Positions 18,806 through 30,046 of a stretch of DNA of 64,000 bases are shown in pieces. The notes below the pieces were generated by a model, which searched no databases, had not been told where the DNA came from, and worked only from the letters and a program-made list of their open reading frames with translations. Numbering within the stretch: the stretch's first letter is position 1; the number at the start of each line of letters is the position of its first letter. The translations under genes and the position numbers were made by a program. The DNA is taken from the NCBI RefSeq assembly GCF_913775985.1, contig NZ_CAJYMB010000010.1, positions 1 to 64,000 of the forward strand, read 5' to 3'. The DNA comes from an uncultured Pluralibacter sp. (lineage in GTDB: Bacteria; Pseudomonadota; Gammaproteobacteria; Enterobacterales; Enterobacteriaceae).

Positions 18806-21562
18806 TTAGAACTGGTATTTGATGCCAACGGACGCCTGGCTATCGCTATACCCCTCAGTGCCGATCTGCTGCGCGAAACCGCCCCACAGGTTCAGGTTGC
18901 GATTCAGCTGGCCTTCCACGCCCACTTTAACCTCGCCGAGATTTTTCGTACCGCTGATGTGGTTGCTCTCGCCGTCCATGGTCACGCCCATTTTTTTGGT
19001 GTTGTGGATCCAGTTTGCGGCAACGTAAGGCTGGAAGGTGCGTTCCTTGTTGTTATCCAGCGCGCTGTGGCCCTGCATATAGGCTTTCAGGCCCAGGCGG
19101 GTCTGTACGTTATCCTGCCCTTTACCTTCGACGCGGGTGCCGTTAGTTTCGGTATGTTTCTTCGCCTTCACGCCCATCCAGGTCGCCTGCGCCTGCGGCT
19201 GCAGCCAGAAGCTGTTCACCACATTATTACGCGACGTCGTTTCACCAACTTTAAAGGCGTAGCCGGTTTCCAGCGAGCCGGTCAGGCCGCGGGATTTGTA
19301 GCTCTCGCTGGCGATGGCGTCGCCTTTAACACTGTTGTTAAACCAGCCGTACTGCAGCCAGCTGTCCACGTACAGGCCCGACTTATCGGCGTTGTTCGCA
19401 TACCAGGTGCCGTACAGCCCCGCGGAGTAGCCGTTAATCTGGCCGCGCGAGCTGTAATCCGACACCGAAGAGCGGGTGCGGCTTTTCTGGTTAGCATAGC
19501 CCGCCATAACGCCCAGATGATAACGATCGCTGCCGCTGCTGCTCCACTGCGCGACGTCGCCGCCCAGCTGCATGACATAGCGGTTTGCCTGGGTTTTATT
19601 CTGGCCGTCGCTCATTTTACTGCGCTGGTGGCCGCCGACATTGCGCAGCCACATGCTGGTGACCCGCTGCTCGCCGGTCAGGATGTCGGTGTACTGGCTC
19701 TCGCCCGCGCGGTCGTGCAGGGTGGTGTTAAACAGCGTGTTGGCCGCCAGCAGGTTGGCGGCGTAGCTGCCGCTTTCCGGACGCCATACTTTTTCGGCTG
19801 GCCCGGCGGCGGCTGTCAGCGTCGGCGCAGCACCGGCTGCAGTTACGGCGGCGGGCGCGACGCCGTTCGCCATCTCTGCAGACAGCATCATTGGGCTGGT
19901 TTTGGCGGCAGAGCTGCTCAGATACCAGTTCTGACCGTCGCTTTTTGCCAGGTCATAATCGTAGGCACCGGCGACAATGCGCGTGCCGTCCGCTTTGCGG
20001 AACACGCCGTCGGACTGCCCGTCAACGCTAATCAGCTTGATGCCCTCTACCGTCTGGGCACCTTTGCCGCCGAGGTTATTCACAATAACCTGCGATTCAC
20101 CGGCGGTGTTGCCTTTGATCATCAGCCGGTCTGTCTGCGAGCGATCGTTGCCCAGGCGAGTGTTAAACACCAGGGTGCTGCCCTTCTGGCCGGTATAGTC
20201 GCCGGTGACGGTGAGGGTGTTAAAGACGGGGCGGGTTGTCGCGCCGTTGTTCATAAACACGGCGCCGTTGTTCACCAGGCTGCCGTTAAGCACGGAGGTG
20301 CCTTCACTGTAGAGCGCGGCGTTGTTTGTCAGGGCGTGGCGGGGCGCGGTTGAATCATCCGTGTCTTCGCCGGTTACAGGGGCCATACGCAGAGTGGCAT
20401 TGCTCAGTAGCAGACCACCTTCATCAATAGTGGCGGTAGTAAAGCCGCCGGAGGCCTGCTCACCGTACAGCGTCCAGAGGGATGAGCCGGTTTTCTCGAG
20501 GGTGTTGAAGCCCATGATTGAGTCCGGAGGTAAGTTATACCAGTCCGGGGTACGAATGCGGGAGATATCAAGGAAGGAGTCGCTATCGCCGGTCAGGCCG
20601 AGTTTGGAAACCTTTCCGCCCAAACTGACGTGACCGTTGATTTGCCAGTCGCCGGCCAGGTAAAGGCTGGCATTATCGCCACCGCCTTGAATTGCATAGC
20701 CACCTTCGAGCGTGTTTTCGATAATGCCGGAGTTATAAATTTCTGTAAGATCTGACTGAACGTTTAATGTAGACGAGTGTTCAGGACTATTTGATATAGT
20801 TCCGGTATTAACAATGCTGGCGGATGAATTTTCTCCGGCTGAAATAGTTGATGATGTACTCATTAAGCCGGTATTGATAAGGGTGAGAGCTGAATTTTTT
20901 GAGTTGGACATGCTAAAAGCATACTCGCTAGAGACAGTTCCGTGATTGATAAAAGATATATCAGAGTTCCAGCTGGCTAGATAGATATTGGAAAAATCAA
21001 GTTCTCCAGTATTCGTTAGGCTTATTGGGCCATTTCCTTCCCTTCCTCCTGCTCTTATATCTAATATCCAGCCATGCATAGATCCGTTATTTTCCAGGTA
21101 AGCACTTGTGGGGCTTCTGAGAACTACATAGTCACCTTTGTATTCACCGTCATTTACTAACGATACTTTACCGGTTGTGCTCGATAATTTAATGATATCC
21201 ATCCCTCCAGAATTTACCTCGTCACCTCCAATCTTAGCGTAGTTGTGGAAGTTAATATCGCCTGAAGTAATTGACGCGTCCAGATTGTGAATGTGCCCGT
21301 AATTATTAATGTTTAGCAGGGTGCCACTTCCAGTAAACCTGGTAGTATCAATATCCCCCCTGTTCTCCATAGTCGTATAGCCTTTCGTTTCAAGGCTGTA
21401 TTTATCAACTTCTTGTCCTTCCTGGACATAAAACACATCGTTGAATCCGCTGGATTTACATGAAATATTGCCCATGCCATCCGTGATGCACTTTGCCAGC
21501 GCCGGTAGCGGTGAGATGACTAAAGCTGCCGATATTGCAATTGCCAGATTTTTTACTTTCAT
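18806..21562 (-). CDS. AIDA/pertactin-type autotransporter
   Basis: A 918-residue type Va autotransporter. Residues 1-23 form a signal peptide (MKVKNLAIAISAALVISPLPALA). The passenger (to about residue 590) has many short repeats rich in N, G, S and T (TGTISNS, NTGLMST, NNGSMHG) typical of a beta-helix, then the conserved LVFNTRLG ... VNNLGGKGAQTVEGIKLISVDG pertactin segment. The last ~270 residues are the outer-membrane barrel (MWLRNVGGHQR start, ending KYQF). Start chosen at 21562 because the signal peptide begins there. Codon use shifts sharply: the 5' third is AT-rich, the 3' part GC-rich, suggesting the passenger was exchanged. It sits between rluF and yjbD, which are adjacent in K-12. 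Surface adhesin is likely; ligand unknown. Confidence 0.93.
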   Translation of the reverse strand: MKVKNLAIAISAALVISPLPALAKCITDGMGNISCKSSGFNDVFYVQEGQEVDKYSLETKGYTTMENRGDIDTTRFTGSGTLLNINNYGHIHNLDASITSGDINFHNYAKIGGDEVNSGGMDIIKLSSTTGKVSLVNDGEYKGDYVVLRSPTSAYLENNGSMHGWILDIRAGGREGNGPISLTNTGELDFSNIYLASWNSDISFINHGTVSSEYAFSMSNSKNSALTLINTGLMSTSSTISAGENSSASIVNTGTISNSPEHSSTLNVQSDLTEIYNSGIIENTLEGGYAIQGGGDNASLYLAGDWQINGHVSLGGKVSKLGLTGDSDSFLDISRIRTPDWYNLPPDSIMGFNTLEKTGSSLWTLYGEQASGGFTTATIDEGGLLLSNATLRMAPVTGEDTDDSTAPRHALTNNAALYSEGTSVLNGSLVNNGAVFMNNGATTRPVFNTLTVTGDYTGQKGSTLVFNTRLGNDRSQTDRLMIKGNTAGESQVIVNNLGGKGAQTVEGIKLISVDGQSDGVFRKADGTRIVAGAYDYDLAKSDGQNWYLSSSAAKTSPMMLSAEMANGVAPAAVTAAGAAPTLTAAAGPAEKVWRPESGSYAANLLAANTLFNTTLHDRAGESQYTDILTGEQRVTSMWLRNVGGHQRSKMSDGQNKTQANRYVMQLGGDVAQWSSSGSDRYHLGVMAGYANQKSRTRSSVSDYSSRGQINGYSAGLYGTWYANNADKSGLYVDSWLQYGWFNNSVKGDAIASESYKSRGLTGSLETGYAFKVGETTSRNNVVNSFWLQPQAQATWMGVKAKKHTETNGTRVEGKGQDNVQTRLGLKAYMQGHSALDNNKERTFQPYVAANWIHNTKKMGVTMDGESNHISGTKNLGEVKVGVEGQLNRNLNLWGGFAQQIGTEGYSDSQASVGIKYQF

Positions 21563-22061
21563 CAAATGTCCCTTTGTTTTTGCTATCATCAATATGTTAG
21601 ATATAAAAAATTTCATAAATAGATATTTTATATCCTTCATTGCGCCTGAGCACTCACCTTTCCTTGATTGGATTGTTGCTCAGAAGAGCACTGTAACATC
21701 TTTGATTTGTATCGAAATATGGACTTTAACCGATTATTCTAAATAGATGCGCGTGATAACTCATTAGGGTTACATTCAAATAAGTAAATGTGGTTATTGA
21801 GTAGTGTGCTAGTGTTTTGAAATGGTCAATTATTCGTATATCTGATGTTGTTAATAACATATATTTAGAGGGGTTAGTATTCTCTATATTATTATCAGGC
21901 TAATGTTAAGGGGGGTATTGATTTAGTTGGTTAGTTATTTTGACAGGTGATGAGTTTATCTCTGCTTTTAAATTCACTGAAGTAATAAGCCTGCTTCCTT
22001 TTCTATCCTGTCCCTGAGCAGATAAAATAAAAAGAAAACAGGCCTGTTTCCGGGCGCCGCG
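21563..22061. other. AT-rich gap upstream of the autotransporter
   Basis: About 500 bases, visibly more AT-rich than neighbouring DNA and with no convincing gene on either strand. It must hold the autotransporter promoter near 21600-21700. Together with the AT-rich 5' third of that gene it looks like horizontally acquired DNA. Confidence 0.5.
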
Positions 22062-22334
22062 TTAGCGCCTGCCGCGCACCGGTGCATTAGCCGACCAGGA
22101 GAACGTCGCTTCTTTATCCACCTTATAAGCCTGCTTCTTCTTCAGCTGGCGGGCTTTTTTCGCCTCCGCCTCGCGGGCCGCTATCAGCATGTCGATATAC
22201 TCTTTCTTGATATGGTTGGTTTCAGCGTTGGTCAGCACGCGGCCGTGCGCGATTCGGGCGCGATTCAGGCGGGTTTTCAGCTCGCGCTGCTCTTGTTCGG
22301 TCATATCCTGCTGGGTAAGACGGGGAGTGGCCAT
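22062..22334 (-). CDS. yjbD: YjbD, DUF3811 protein
   Basis: A 90-residue, highly basic and helical protein matching E. coli YjbD over its full length (LTQQDMTEQEQRELKTRLNRARIAHGR, KKARQLKKKQAYK, FSWSAN, ending RGRR). The start has a GGAGGT ribosome site. Function is unknown; the charge pattern suggests nucleic acid or ribosome contact, which is inference. It stands in its conserved place between rluF and lysC. Confidence 0.93.
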   Translation of the reverse strand: MATPRLTQQDMTEQEQRELKTRLNRARIAHGRVLTNAETNHIKKEYIDMLIAAREAEAKKARQLKKKQAYKVDKEATFSWSANAPVRGRR

Positions 22335-22490
22335 AGGTAACCTCCGGGTTGTTTAATGCTGAGTTTACCGCAGAAACCGGATCTGAACGTGTCTATTTAT
22401 TTTTCGGGGTATTAGCGTGGCAGACGAAGGAAATAAATGGTGAATAAAAGCGGAGTGGCCTGCAGAGCGTGCGCTGGATAATGCGAGATG

Positions 22491-22519
22491 AAAGAGGGAA
22501 GGCCGGGCCTTCCCTCTTT
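22491..22519. terminator. Terminator-like hairpin after panS-like gene
   Basis: AAAGAGGGAAGG pairs with CCTTCCCTCTTT around GCC-GG-GC bases. It lies three bases after the stop of the leftward transporter gene; the stem ends in a run of Ts on either strand. Confidence 0.7.
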
Positions 22520-22522
22520 GCA

Positions 22523-23461
22523 TTAGCGGCCTGTCCCGCCGGGTTCAGATTTCTCAATCGGTTTCCCGGACCAGTAACCCGCCAGCAGCGAGCCGGACAG
22601 GTTGTGCCACACCGAGAACAGCGCCCCCGGCAGGGCGGCCAGCGGGCCGAAGTAGAGCTTGCCCAGCGCGGCGGCCAGGCCGGAGTTCTGCATCCCCACT
22701 TCGATCGCCAGCGTGCGGCAGGTGGACTCGTCAAAACCGAACAGGCGCCCGCCCCAGTAGCCGCTGAGCAGCCCGATAGCGTTGTGCAGGATCACCGCGG
22801 CAATTACCACCGTTCCCACCGAGGCGATATGCGACGCGGAGCCCGCTACCACAGCGCTGATAATCGCCAGAATGCAGAGCATGGAAAACGCCGGCAGCCA
22901 GGGCTCTATCGCCTTCACCACCCGCGGCAGCAGGTGGTGGACGATCAGCCCAAGTCCAATCGGAATAACCACAATCTGCAGGATGCTGAGCAGCATCCCC
23001 AGTACATCCACCTGAATATGGGCATCCACGTACAGGCGGGTCAGCAGCGGCGTGGCGACAACGCCCACCAGCGTGGAGACCGAAGAGATAGTGACCGACA
23101 GCGCAACGTCGCCTTTAGCCAGATAAATCATCACGTTGGATGCCGTTCCGCTGGCCACGCTACCCACCAGCACCATGCCCGAGGACAGTTCCGGCGGCAT
23201 GTGAAAAATCATTGCCAGCAGCCACGCCGCGAGCGGCATTATCAGATAGTGCAGGAAGGTACAGGCGATCACCGGTGCCGGGCGCGACAGCACCCGCTTA
23301 AAATCATCAATTTTCAGATGCACGCCCATGCCGAACATAATCAGCATCAGCAGCGTGGTCACCCAGGGGCCAATCGGCGTGAAGGTAGAAGGCGTGTAGT
23401 ACGCCAGCACGGAGAGCAGCAGCGCCCAGAGCGGAAACAGCCGCGTCAGCGTCGGTAACAT
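22523..23461 (-). CDS. panS: Bile acid:sodium symporter family transporter, PanS-like
   Basis: A 312-residue inner-membrane protein of the BASS family with about ten hydrophobic segments. Family landmarks are [11 protein letters not shown] in an early helix, the crossover [30 protein letters not shown] and [17 protein letters not shown] carriers import organic anions with sodium; Salmonella PanS imports ketopantoate, which is why that name is offered, but other substrates are possible. It lies 99 bases after lysC and behind the lysC terminator, so it probably has its own promoter. Not present at this place in K-12. Confidence 0.75.
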   Translation of the reverse strand: MLPTLTRLFPLWALLLSVLAYYTPSTFTPIGPWVTTLLMLIMFGMGVHLKIDDFKRVLSRPAPVIACTFLHYLIMPLAAWLLAMIFHMPPELSSGMVLVGSVASGTASNVMIYLAKGDVALSVTISSVSTLVGVVATPLLTRLYVDAHIQVDVLGMLLSILQIVVIPIGLGLIVHHLLPRVVKAIEPWLPAFSMLCILAIISAVVAGSASHIASVGTVVIAAVILHNAIGLLSGYWGGRLFGFDESTCRTLAIEVGMQNSGLAAALGKLYFGPLAALPGALFSVWHNLSGSLLAGYWSGKPIEKSEPGGTGR

Positions 23462-23504
23462 GTGAATATCCTTGTGGTTATGCGCGTTGTTGTTGTGTTT
23501 TTTA

Positions 23505-23531
23505 TAAAAAAAGCCGGGTTCGAGCCCGGCT
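23505..23531 (-). terminator. lysC terminator
   Basis: Read leftward, AGCCGGG and CCCGGCT form a 7-bp stem followed by seven Ts, 30 bases after the lysC stop. Confidence 0.9.
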
Positions 23532-23560
23532 GTAGATATTGTTTATCGCGCGGCGGCGAT

Positions 23561-24922
23561 TTATTCAAACAAATTACGATGCAGCGTCTGCACCACCTGC
23601 TCGGCATCTTCGCCCGGCACCAGGAAGCAGAGGTTGTTGCTGGATGCGCCGTAGCAAATCATGCGGATGTTGAACGGTGCCAGCACGCCAAATACCTCGT
23701 TGCCGACGCCGCGGGCATTGACCAGATTATTGCCGATCAGCGCCACCAGCGCCTGATTCTGCTCCACCTCAACCCGGCACAGGGACGATAGCTCGGTAAG
23801 CAGCGCCTGGGTGAGCAGGGTATCGGCGGTGGACGTTGAGCCGGTGGTGTCCAGCGTCAGGGCCACGCTCACTTCGGAGGTGGTGATCAGATCCACCGAA
23901 ATGCTGTGGCGGGCGAGAATGCCGAACACTTCCGCGAGGAAGCCGCGGGAGTGCAGCATGTTCAGGCTGTGCAGCGTCAGCAGCGTCTGCTTGCGGCGCA
24001 GGGCAAGGGCGCGGAACAGCGGCGGATTGTCGGTTTTATTACACACCAGCGTGCCGCCCGCTTTCGGCTCTTTGCTGGATCCGACGAACACCGGAATATC
24101 GCTGCGTACGGCGGGCAGCAGGGTAGCCGGATGCAGCACTTTAGCGCCGAAAGTCGCCATTTCAGCGGCCTCTTCAAAGGCGATTACATCAATGCGGCGG
24201 GCCGCGGAAACAATGCGTGGATCGGTAGTGTAGATGCCGGGAACGTCGGTCCAGATATCAACGCGGCTGGCCTGCAGGGCTTCCGCCAGCAGCGCGGCGG
24301 TATAGTCGCTGCCGCCGCGTCCCAGCGTAGTAGTGCGGCCTTTAGCTTCGCTGCCGATAAAGCCCTGGGTGACTACCAGCCCTTCGGCCAGACGCGGCGC
24401 AAGCTGCTGCGCGGCGAGCTCGGCAAGTGCCGGCACATCCGGCTCGGCGCGGCCAAACTGGTGGCTGGTGCGCATCACTTTACGTACGTCAAACCAGCGC
24501 GCCTCGATGCTGCGCTCGCGCAGGATCTCAACGAACAGCAGGGTGGACATCAGCTCCCCGTGGCTCACCAGTTCGTCGGTCAGGGCCGGTGAGTTGGCCA
24601 GCGACGCGGCTTCCGCGAGGGTGGTGATGTTCTCCAGCAGGCGCTCCACCTCTTCGCGGATCACGTTCGGGCTTTTCATTCGCTCAAGAATATCGAACTG
24701 GATTTTGCGCAGGGCGTCGAGCTTAACGAAGCGCTCGGTGGCCTCCAGCCCTTCCGACAGGGCCACCAGCAGGTTGGTTACGCCGGCAGAGGCGGAAAGC
24801 ACCACCAGGCGCACGGTGCTGTCGGCGAGCACGACATCGGCGCTGCGGTGCATGGCATCGTAATCTGCCACGCTGGTGCCGCCGAATTTCGCCACGACGA
24901 ATGAGGGAAGTGTTGTAGTCAT
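23561..24922 (-). CDS. lysC: Lysine-sensitive aspartokinase III
   Basis: LysC phosphorylates aspartate, the entry step to lysine, threonine and methionine, and is inhibited by lysine. The 453-residue product is a few residues longer at the N-terminus than the 449 of E. coli (TTTLPSFVVAKFGGTSV). The kinase core is intact (KFGGTSVADYD, GRGGSDYTAALLAE), and the tandem ACT domains follow at about 310-450 (VDLITTSEVSVALTLDTT). The message begins with a lysine riboswitch, giving feedback at both RNA and protein level. Confidence 0.97.
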   Translation of the reverse strand: MTTTLPSFVVAKFGGTSVADYDAMHRSADVVLADSTVRLVVLSASAGVTNLLVALSEGLEATERFVKLDALRKIQFDILERMKSPNVIREEVERLLENITTLAEAASLANSPALTDELVSHGELMSTLLFVEILRERSIEARWFDVRKVMRTSHQFGRAEPDVPALAELAAQQLAPRLAEGLVVTQGFIGSEAKGRTTTLGRGGSDYTAALLAEALQASRVDIWTDVPGIYTTDPRIVSAARRIDVIAFEEAAEMATFGAKVLHPATLLPAVRSDIPVFVGSSKEPKAGGTLVCNKTDNPPLFRALALRRKQTLLTLHSLNMLHSRGFLAEVFGILARHSISVDLITTSEVSVALTLDTTGSTSTADTLLTQALLTELSSLCRVEVEQNQALVALIGNNLVNARGVGNEVFGVLAPFNIRMICYGASSNNLCFLVPGEDAEQVVQTLHRNLFE

Positions 24923-24959
24923 TGTGTAAAACCTCGTGTCAAGTATTCAGCCATGGCAC

Positions 24960-25202
24960 AAGTGAAGAGCGAAAAACGGGGTGGGCGCAGAGCGGTCAAC
25001 AGCTACGAATTCACCCAGAAGTGCTCCACCTTGCGAAACGCCCGACTGGGAACGTTTCTGGTGACAGCCCAGGGGATTCAGCCCCTGTAGCCGGTGATTG
25101 GCGTGCCGGGACGTCTTTTCACCTCGGCGTTGCTCCCCCTCAGGTGCTTTCGTCGAACCGGCTTCTCAAACACCGTCCCTGGGCAACGCGCCTCTTCTGG
25201 CC
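24960..25202 (-). promoter_or_regulatory. Lysine riboswitch (L box) of lysC
   Basis: The leftward leader matches the E. coli lysC leader closely. The aptamer runs from about 25202 to 25014: the P1 stem pairs CCAGAAG with CTTCTGG, and the conserved blocks AGAGGCGCG, CACCTGAGGGGGAGC, CGCCGAGGTGA, CTACAGGGGCTGAATCCCC and AGTCGGGCGTTTCGCAA are all present. The remaining ~90 bases to lysC form the expression platform. Lysine binding lowers lysC translation and exposes the RNA to decay in E. coli. Confidence 0.95.
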
Positions 25203-25483
25203 TGCGTAAGTGCAGGTTGTACATAATAAATACGGGTTAATGGCGTGTGCTGTCAACGTTACAATTATGCGGATTTTTCATGCACTCCGGGCCCTCAGAA
25301 ACAGCGCTTATAAAAAAGCGATTTATCGTATTTCGCGCAGCACCTCTGCTGGAGGTATACGCATACTAAGGACGCGGGTATCAGTATGTATCCAGGCGTT
25401 TCAGTGCCTGCGGCGCGGCTTTTTAAGGGTATATACTTTACGGGGCATTTTACGGATAACGCTTTACCACCTCGCCAGTGTTA

Positions 25484-25610
25484 TATACCCGTCATACTTT
25501 AAGCTGCTTGTGCGTTGGCTGCGCTCGCTCACCCCGGTCACTTACTTCAGTAAGCTCCCGGGGATTCGCTCGCTTGCCGCCTGCAAGCAACTCGAATTAT
25601 TTAGGGTATA
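25484..25610. repeat. ERIC (IRU) element, full length
   Basis: A 127-bp imperfect palindrome bounded by TATACCC and GGGTATA. Its centre contains the well-known ERIC core on the minus strand: GAATCCCCGGGAGCTTACT and AAGTAAGTGACCGGGGTGAGC. It lies 75 bases before pgi, so it is probably transcribed in the pgi leader as a long hairpin. Confidence 0.93.
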
Positions 25611-25685
25611 AAAACCATCACAATTTAAATTGCAGGCGCTACAATCGAGCAAGGTTACAATTCTCACACCAGAAAGAGTATTGCT

Positions 25686-27335
<1,650 letters not shown>

Positions 27336-27343
27336 AACCTTAC

Positions 27344-27371
27344 GCCCTTCTCTGCGGAGAAGGGCGCTTTT
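27344..27371. terminator. pgi terminator
   Basis: GCCCTTCTC and GAGAAGGGC with a short TGCG loop, then CGCTTTT. It lies between the convergent pgi and isomerase genes. Confidence 0.88.
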
Positions 27372-27384
27372 CACTCTTCTCCGC

Positions 27385-28806
27385 TTAGCCTACCCGCAGC
27401 GTTTCTATCCCCAGCAGCTTCGCTATCGCCTCTAACTTCTCCCCGACGTGCCCCGCGCCGATGGCGCAGTGGTGGGCAGGACCGCCTTCGCACCAGCGGC
27501 GGGTAAACTCCCGCGCCGACAGGCCAAAGCGGTAGTGGCTGTTAGTGTTGCCGATGTCCAGCACTTCGCCCGGTACCGCCTCGCCTTCGGCATACTGCAG
27601 GGTCACGCTGCCGTCCCGATGCTCCACCACCGACAGAAAGGTTATTGGCCCTTCGGCCACGGTCATCTGGATGGAGACGCCTTTCCCCGGCTTACCGTGA
27701 TACATCGGCAGCGGCACCAGCCGCACCTTGCCCGCGGCCATCAGCGGATGCGCCGGTCCGTCGTGGCCCCACTGTACCGTGTCCTGCTCAAAGTCGATAC
27801 CGTAAGGCTCGGAGAACGAGCCTCCGGCACCCAGCAGGCTGAGGATCTTCATGGCGATAACGTTTTTGATTTCGCACTCACCTGCCACCGGGATGCCCCT
27901 GGCGGTAAGTAGCGTATTGCCGAGGATCACCGAGGTGATGATGTTCTCCTGCGCCGAGCCGCTGCTGCCCTCGTAGTAGTAGGCCATTGCCCCGAGACGG
28001 TGGCGAGCGATGGTTTTATCCAGCACTACCGCGGTATCAACGGCGCGCCGCAGCTCATCCGCTTCACAGGCCGGGTCTACCTCCAGCACCTGCTGCATCT
28101 GAAGCCGCTTCTGCCGGCGCTCTTCGTCGCTGACGGCAGGCAGCGCCTCTGTCAGTTCGCAAATCTCCAGCACGTTAAAGCGCACGCCGAACCGCGCCGA
28201 CAGGTTGGTCATATCGGAATAGACGTCGTACATGCCGTTATAGTAGCGGCCGAGCACGCCGATATTGGTCTGCTTCAGCGCCCGGACGGTGCGCAGCGCC
28301 GCGAGCCAGTTGTCCACTTCCCGCCAGGCGATATCATCATGCAGATAGCCGGGAACCAGGGTGTAATCAATGCCGCTGCGCTGGAAAACGTTGGTCAGCT
28401 CCGGCGCGCTGCACGCCTGGCAGTGGGCGAGCCACTCGCCGGTGCGCGCTCCGCGATCGTTTAGCTGATTGATCGCCGCAGCGGGCAGGCGCTGCTGCGG
28501 CTGCAGAGCAAGGATCAGCACCGGCACGTTGAGCTGCTGCACCAGCGGCAGCACGGTTGAGCTCAGGGCGTAGGTGGTCACGTACAGCACCAGCGCGTCC
28601 ACCCGGCGTTCGGCAAACAGCGCCGCCGCGCGTTCCATAGAAGCCAGATTATCCACCAGCCCGCCGCTGACCGCGGTAACGTGCTCGCTCTGCAGCCGGT
28701 TTTCTACCTCGCCGAGATAGCCTTCAAGCCGCGCGCGCAGCCCTGTAAACTGCGGCCAGTAGGTATCCAGGCCGATGCCGAAAAGCCCGACGGTCAGCGT
28801 ATTCAT
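27385..28806 (-). CDS. L-fucose/L-arabinose isomerase family protein, orphan
   Basis: A 473-residue protein of the arabinose/fucose isomerase superfamily (COG2160-like), shorter than the ~500 residues of AraA. The N-terminal Rossmann-like part begins [16 protein letters not shown]. Metal-ligand candidates are the glutamate in [11 protein letters not shown], the acidic residue in GIDFEQD, the histidine in WGHDGPAH and the histidine in GAGHVGEKL. It should isomerise an aldose to a ketose in the cytoplasm with a divalent metal. No kinase, transporter or regulator accompanies it, so the substrate is open. It occupies the position of yjbEFGH in K-12. Confidence 0.82.
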   Translation of the reverse strand: MNTLTVGLFGIGLDTYWPQFTGLRARLEGYLGEVENRLQSEHVTAVSGGLVDNLASMERAAALFAERRVDALVLYVTTYALSSTVLPLVQQLNVPVLILALQPQQRLPAAAINQLNDRGARTGEWLAHCQACSAPELTNVFQRSGIDYTLVPGYLHDDIAWREVDNWLAALRTVRALKQTNIGVLGRYYNGMYDVYSDMTNLSARFGVRFNVLEICELTEALPAVSDEERRQKRLQMQQVLEVDPACEADELRRAVDTAVVLDKTIARHRLGAMAYYYEGSSGSAQENIITSVILGNTLLTARGIPVAGECEIKNVIAMKILSLLGAGGSFSEPYGIDFEQDTVQWGHDGPAHPLMAAGKVRLVPLPMYHGKPGKGVSIQMTVAEGPITFLSVVEHRDGSVTLQYAEGEAVPGEVLDIGNTNSHYRFGLSAREFTRRWCEGGPAHHCAIGAGHVGEKLEAIAKLLGIETLRVG

Positions 28807-28951
28807 GTCTCACCTCACTATCGATGGGTTATTTTTTCTCCACTGTAGAGCGGTTGAGAAATGAAAACCTGCGGCTGGTGGACAGGAGGCGGACGTGAGT
28901 GGCGATTTTGCAATGATCCCGGCGACGGGATTCACAGCTTATTCACGGGGC

Positions 28952-29458
28952 TTACAGCATTTTGGCCAGAATATGCAGCACGCTGGTCTGGGTGGCAGAG
29001 GTGAACTGCGTGGCGCCGGCGTAATGCATTCCCTGCCGCTCGTAGAAGCGCCGGGCGCGCGGATTATCCACCAGCACCTCCAGCCACAGGCAGCGGTCGC
29101 CACCGGCTTTTGCCTCACGTTCTGCGGCCTGAAACAGCGCTTCACCGATGCCTTTGCCCGTTTGCTCCGGCATCAGATACAGCTTGTGCAGCAGCGTGCC
29201 GGCGATAGTGCCGACGGCGGCAGCCTGATGCAGCGACAGTTTAGCGAACCCTACCGGCGCGCCGTCCCAGGTCGCCAGCAGCCAGCGGCTCCGGGACAGG
29301 GTTGCGGCAATGGCCTGCGGGTCATACTCCTGCTGTACAAAATCGGCAAGCTCCTGCGGGTTCTGCCACAGGTGGGCAAAATAATAGGGATAGCTTGTTC
29401 TGCCCATCTCTGAGAGCAGGCGGGCATCTTCGGGCATCGCGGGGCGGATGTGTAGCAT
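28952..29458 (-). CDS. GNAT family N-acetyltransferase
   Basis: A 168-residue acetyltransferase with the GNAT order of motifs: HIRPAMPEDARLLSEM at the start, acetyl-CoA loop in LYLMPEQTGKGIGEALFQAAE (Q/RxxGxG/A), then NPRARRFYERQGM. Start is at the ATG of MLHIRPA; an in-frame TTG 21 bases upstream is possible but less likely. It is leftward and diverges from psiE. The acetylated substrate cannot be told; stand-alone members of this type modify small amines, amino acids or proteins. Confidence 0.85.
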   Translation of the reverse strand: MLHIRPAMPEDARLLSEMGRTSYPYYFAHLWQNPQELADFVQQEYDPQAIAATLSRSRWLLATWDGAPVGFAKLSLHQAAAVGTIAGTLLHKLYLMPEQTGKGIGEALFQAAEREAKAGGDRCLWLEVLVDNPRARRFYERQGMHYAGATQFTSATQTSVLHILAKML

Positions 29459-29594
29459 GGGAATATCCAGCGTAGGCAAACAGGCTGAGAGTGGCGTATG
29501 TTAGCGAAGCATCACAAAAGATAAGTAAAAAATGTAGATCTGCGTCACATATTTGCGCTATATCACGTTCCATGTTTACTCCGGAAAAACGTTC

Positions 29595-30005
29595 ATGACA
29601 TCCACACCGTCACCCAAAGTGACTTTTATCTCCACGGTTCTGCAAAGCGTGCTGAACCTCGGCCTGCTGTGCCTGGGCCTGATTCTTATTGTATTCCTCG
29701 GTAAAGAGACCGTACATCTTGCGGATGTGCTGTTCACCCCGGAGCGGGCCAGCAAATATGAGCTGGTGGAAGGGCTGGTGGTTTACTTCCTCTACTTTGA
29801 GTTTATTGCGCTGATCGTGAAGTACTTCCAGTCGGGCTTTCACTTTCCGCTGCGCTATTTCGTCTATATCGGCATTACCGCTATCGTCCGGCTGATCATC
29901 GTCGATCACCAGTCTCCCATTGACGTGCTTATCTATTCAGCGGCGATTTTGCTGCTGGTGGTGACGCTGTGGATTTGTAATTCGGCGCGGCTGCGGCGGG
30001 AGTAA
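29595..30005 (+). CDS. psiE: Phosphate-starvation-inducible protein PsiE
   Basis: A 136-residue inner-membrane protein with four hydrophobic helices, matching E. coli PsiE nearly residue for residue ([44 protein letters not shown]). In E. coli it is induced by phosphate starvation through PhoB and controlled by CRP; its function is unknown. The ATG at 29595 matches the E. coli start; an upstream ATG at 29553 adds an unsupported leader. It keeps its conserved place upstream of the mal block. Confidence 0.94.
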   Translation: MTSTPSPKVTFISTVLQSVLNLGLLCLGLILIVFLGKETVHLADVLFTPERASKYELVEGLVVYFLYFEFIALIVKYFQSGFHFPLRYFVYIGITAIVRLIIVDHQSPIDVLIYSAAILLLVVTLWICNSARLRRE

Positions 30006-30037
30006 TAAAAACCGCAAAGATCGGGCGATCTTTGCGG
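30005..30037. terminator. Terminator between psiE and kbp
   Basis: A perfect 11-bp stem, CCGCAAAGATC with GATCTTTGCGG, and a GGGC loop. Read leftward it is followed by TTTTTATTA, so it mainly ends the kbp transcript; it may also stop psiE. Confidence 0.85.
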
Positions 30038-30046
30038 TATACAGTA

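Noticed and set aside
18959-20353. Long open frame opposite the autotransporter
   Set aside because: Mirror of the autotransporter coding region; no ribosome site or recognisable domain.
21563-22061. AT-rich gap searched for an insertion sequence or small gene
   Set aside because: No terminal inverted repeats, transposase remnant or frame with a ribosome site was seen.
22393-22734. Frame opening in the panS-like gene and running beyond its end
   Set aside because: Out of frame with the transporter, ends in a hairpin and AT-rich spacer, no family resemblance.
25210-25611. Open frame between the lysine riboswitch and pgi
   Set aside because: It is largely composed of promoter region and the ERIC element, which carries fortuitous open frames.
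29500-29594. PhoB box upstream of psiE
   Set aside because: The stretch around TCACATATTTGCGCTATATCAC has some similarity, but the match to CTGTCATAWAWCTGTCA is too weak to list.
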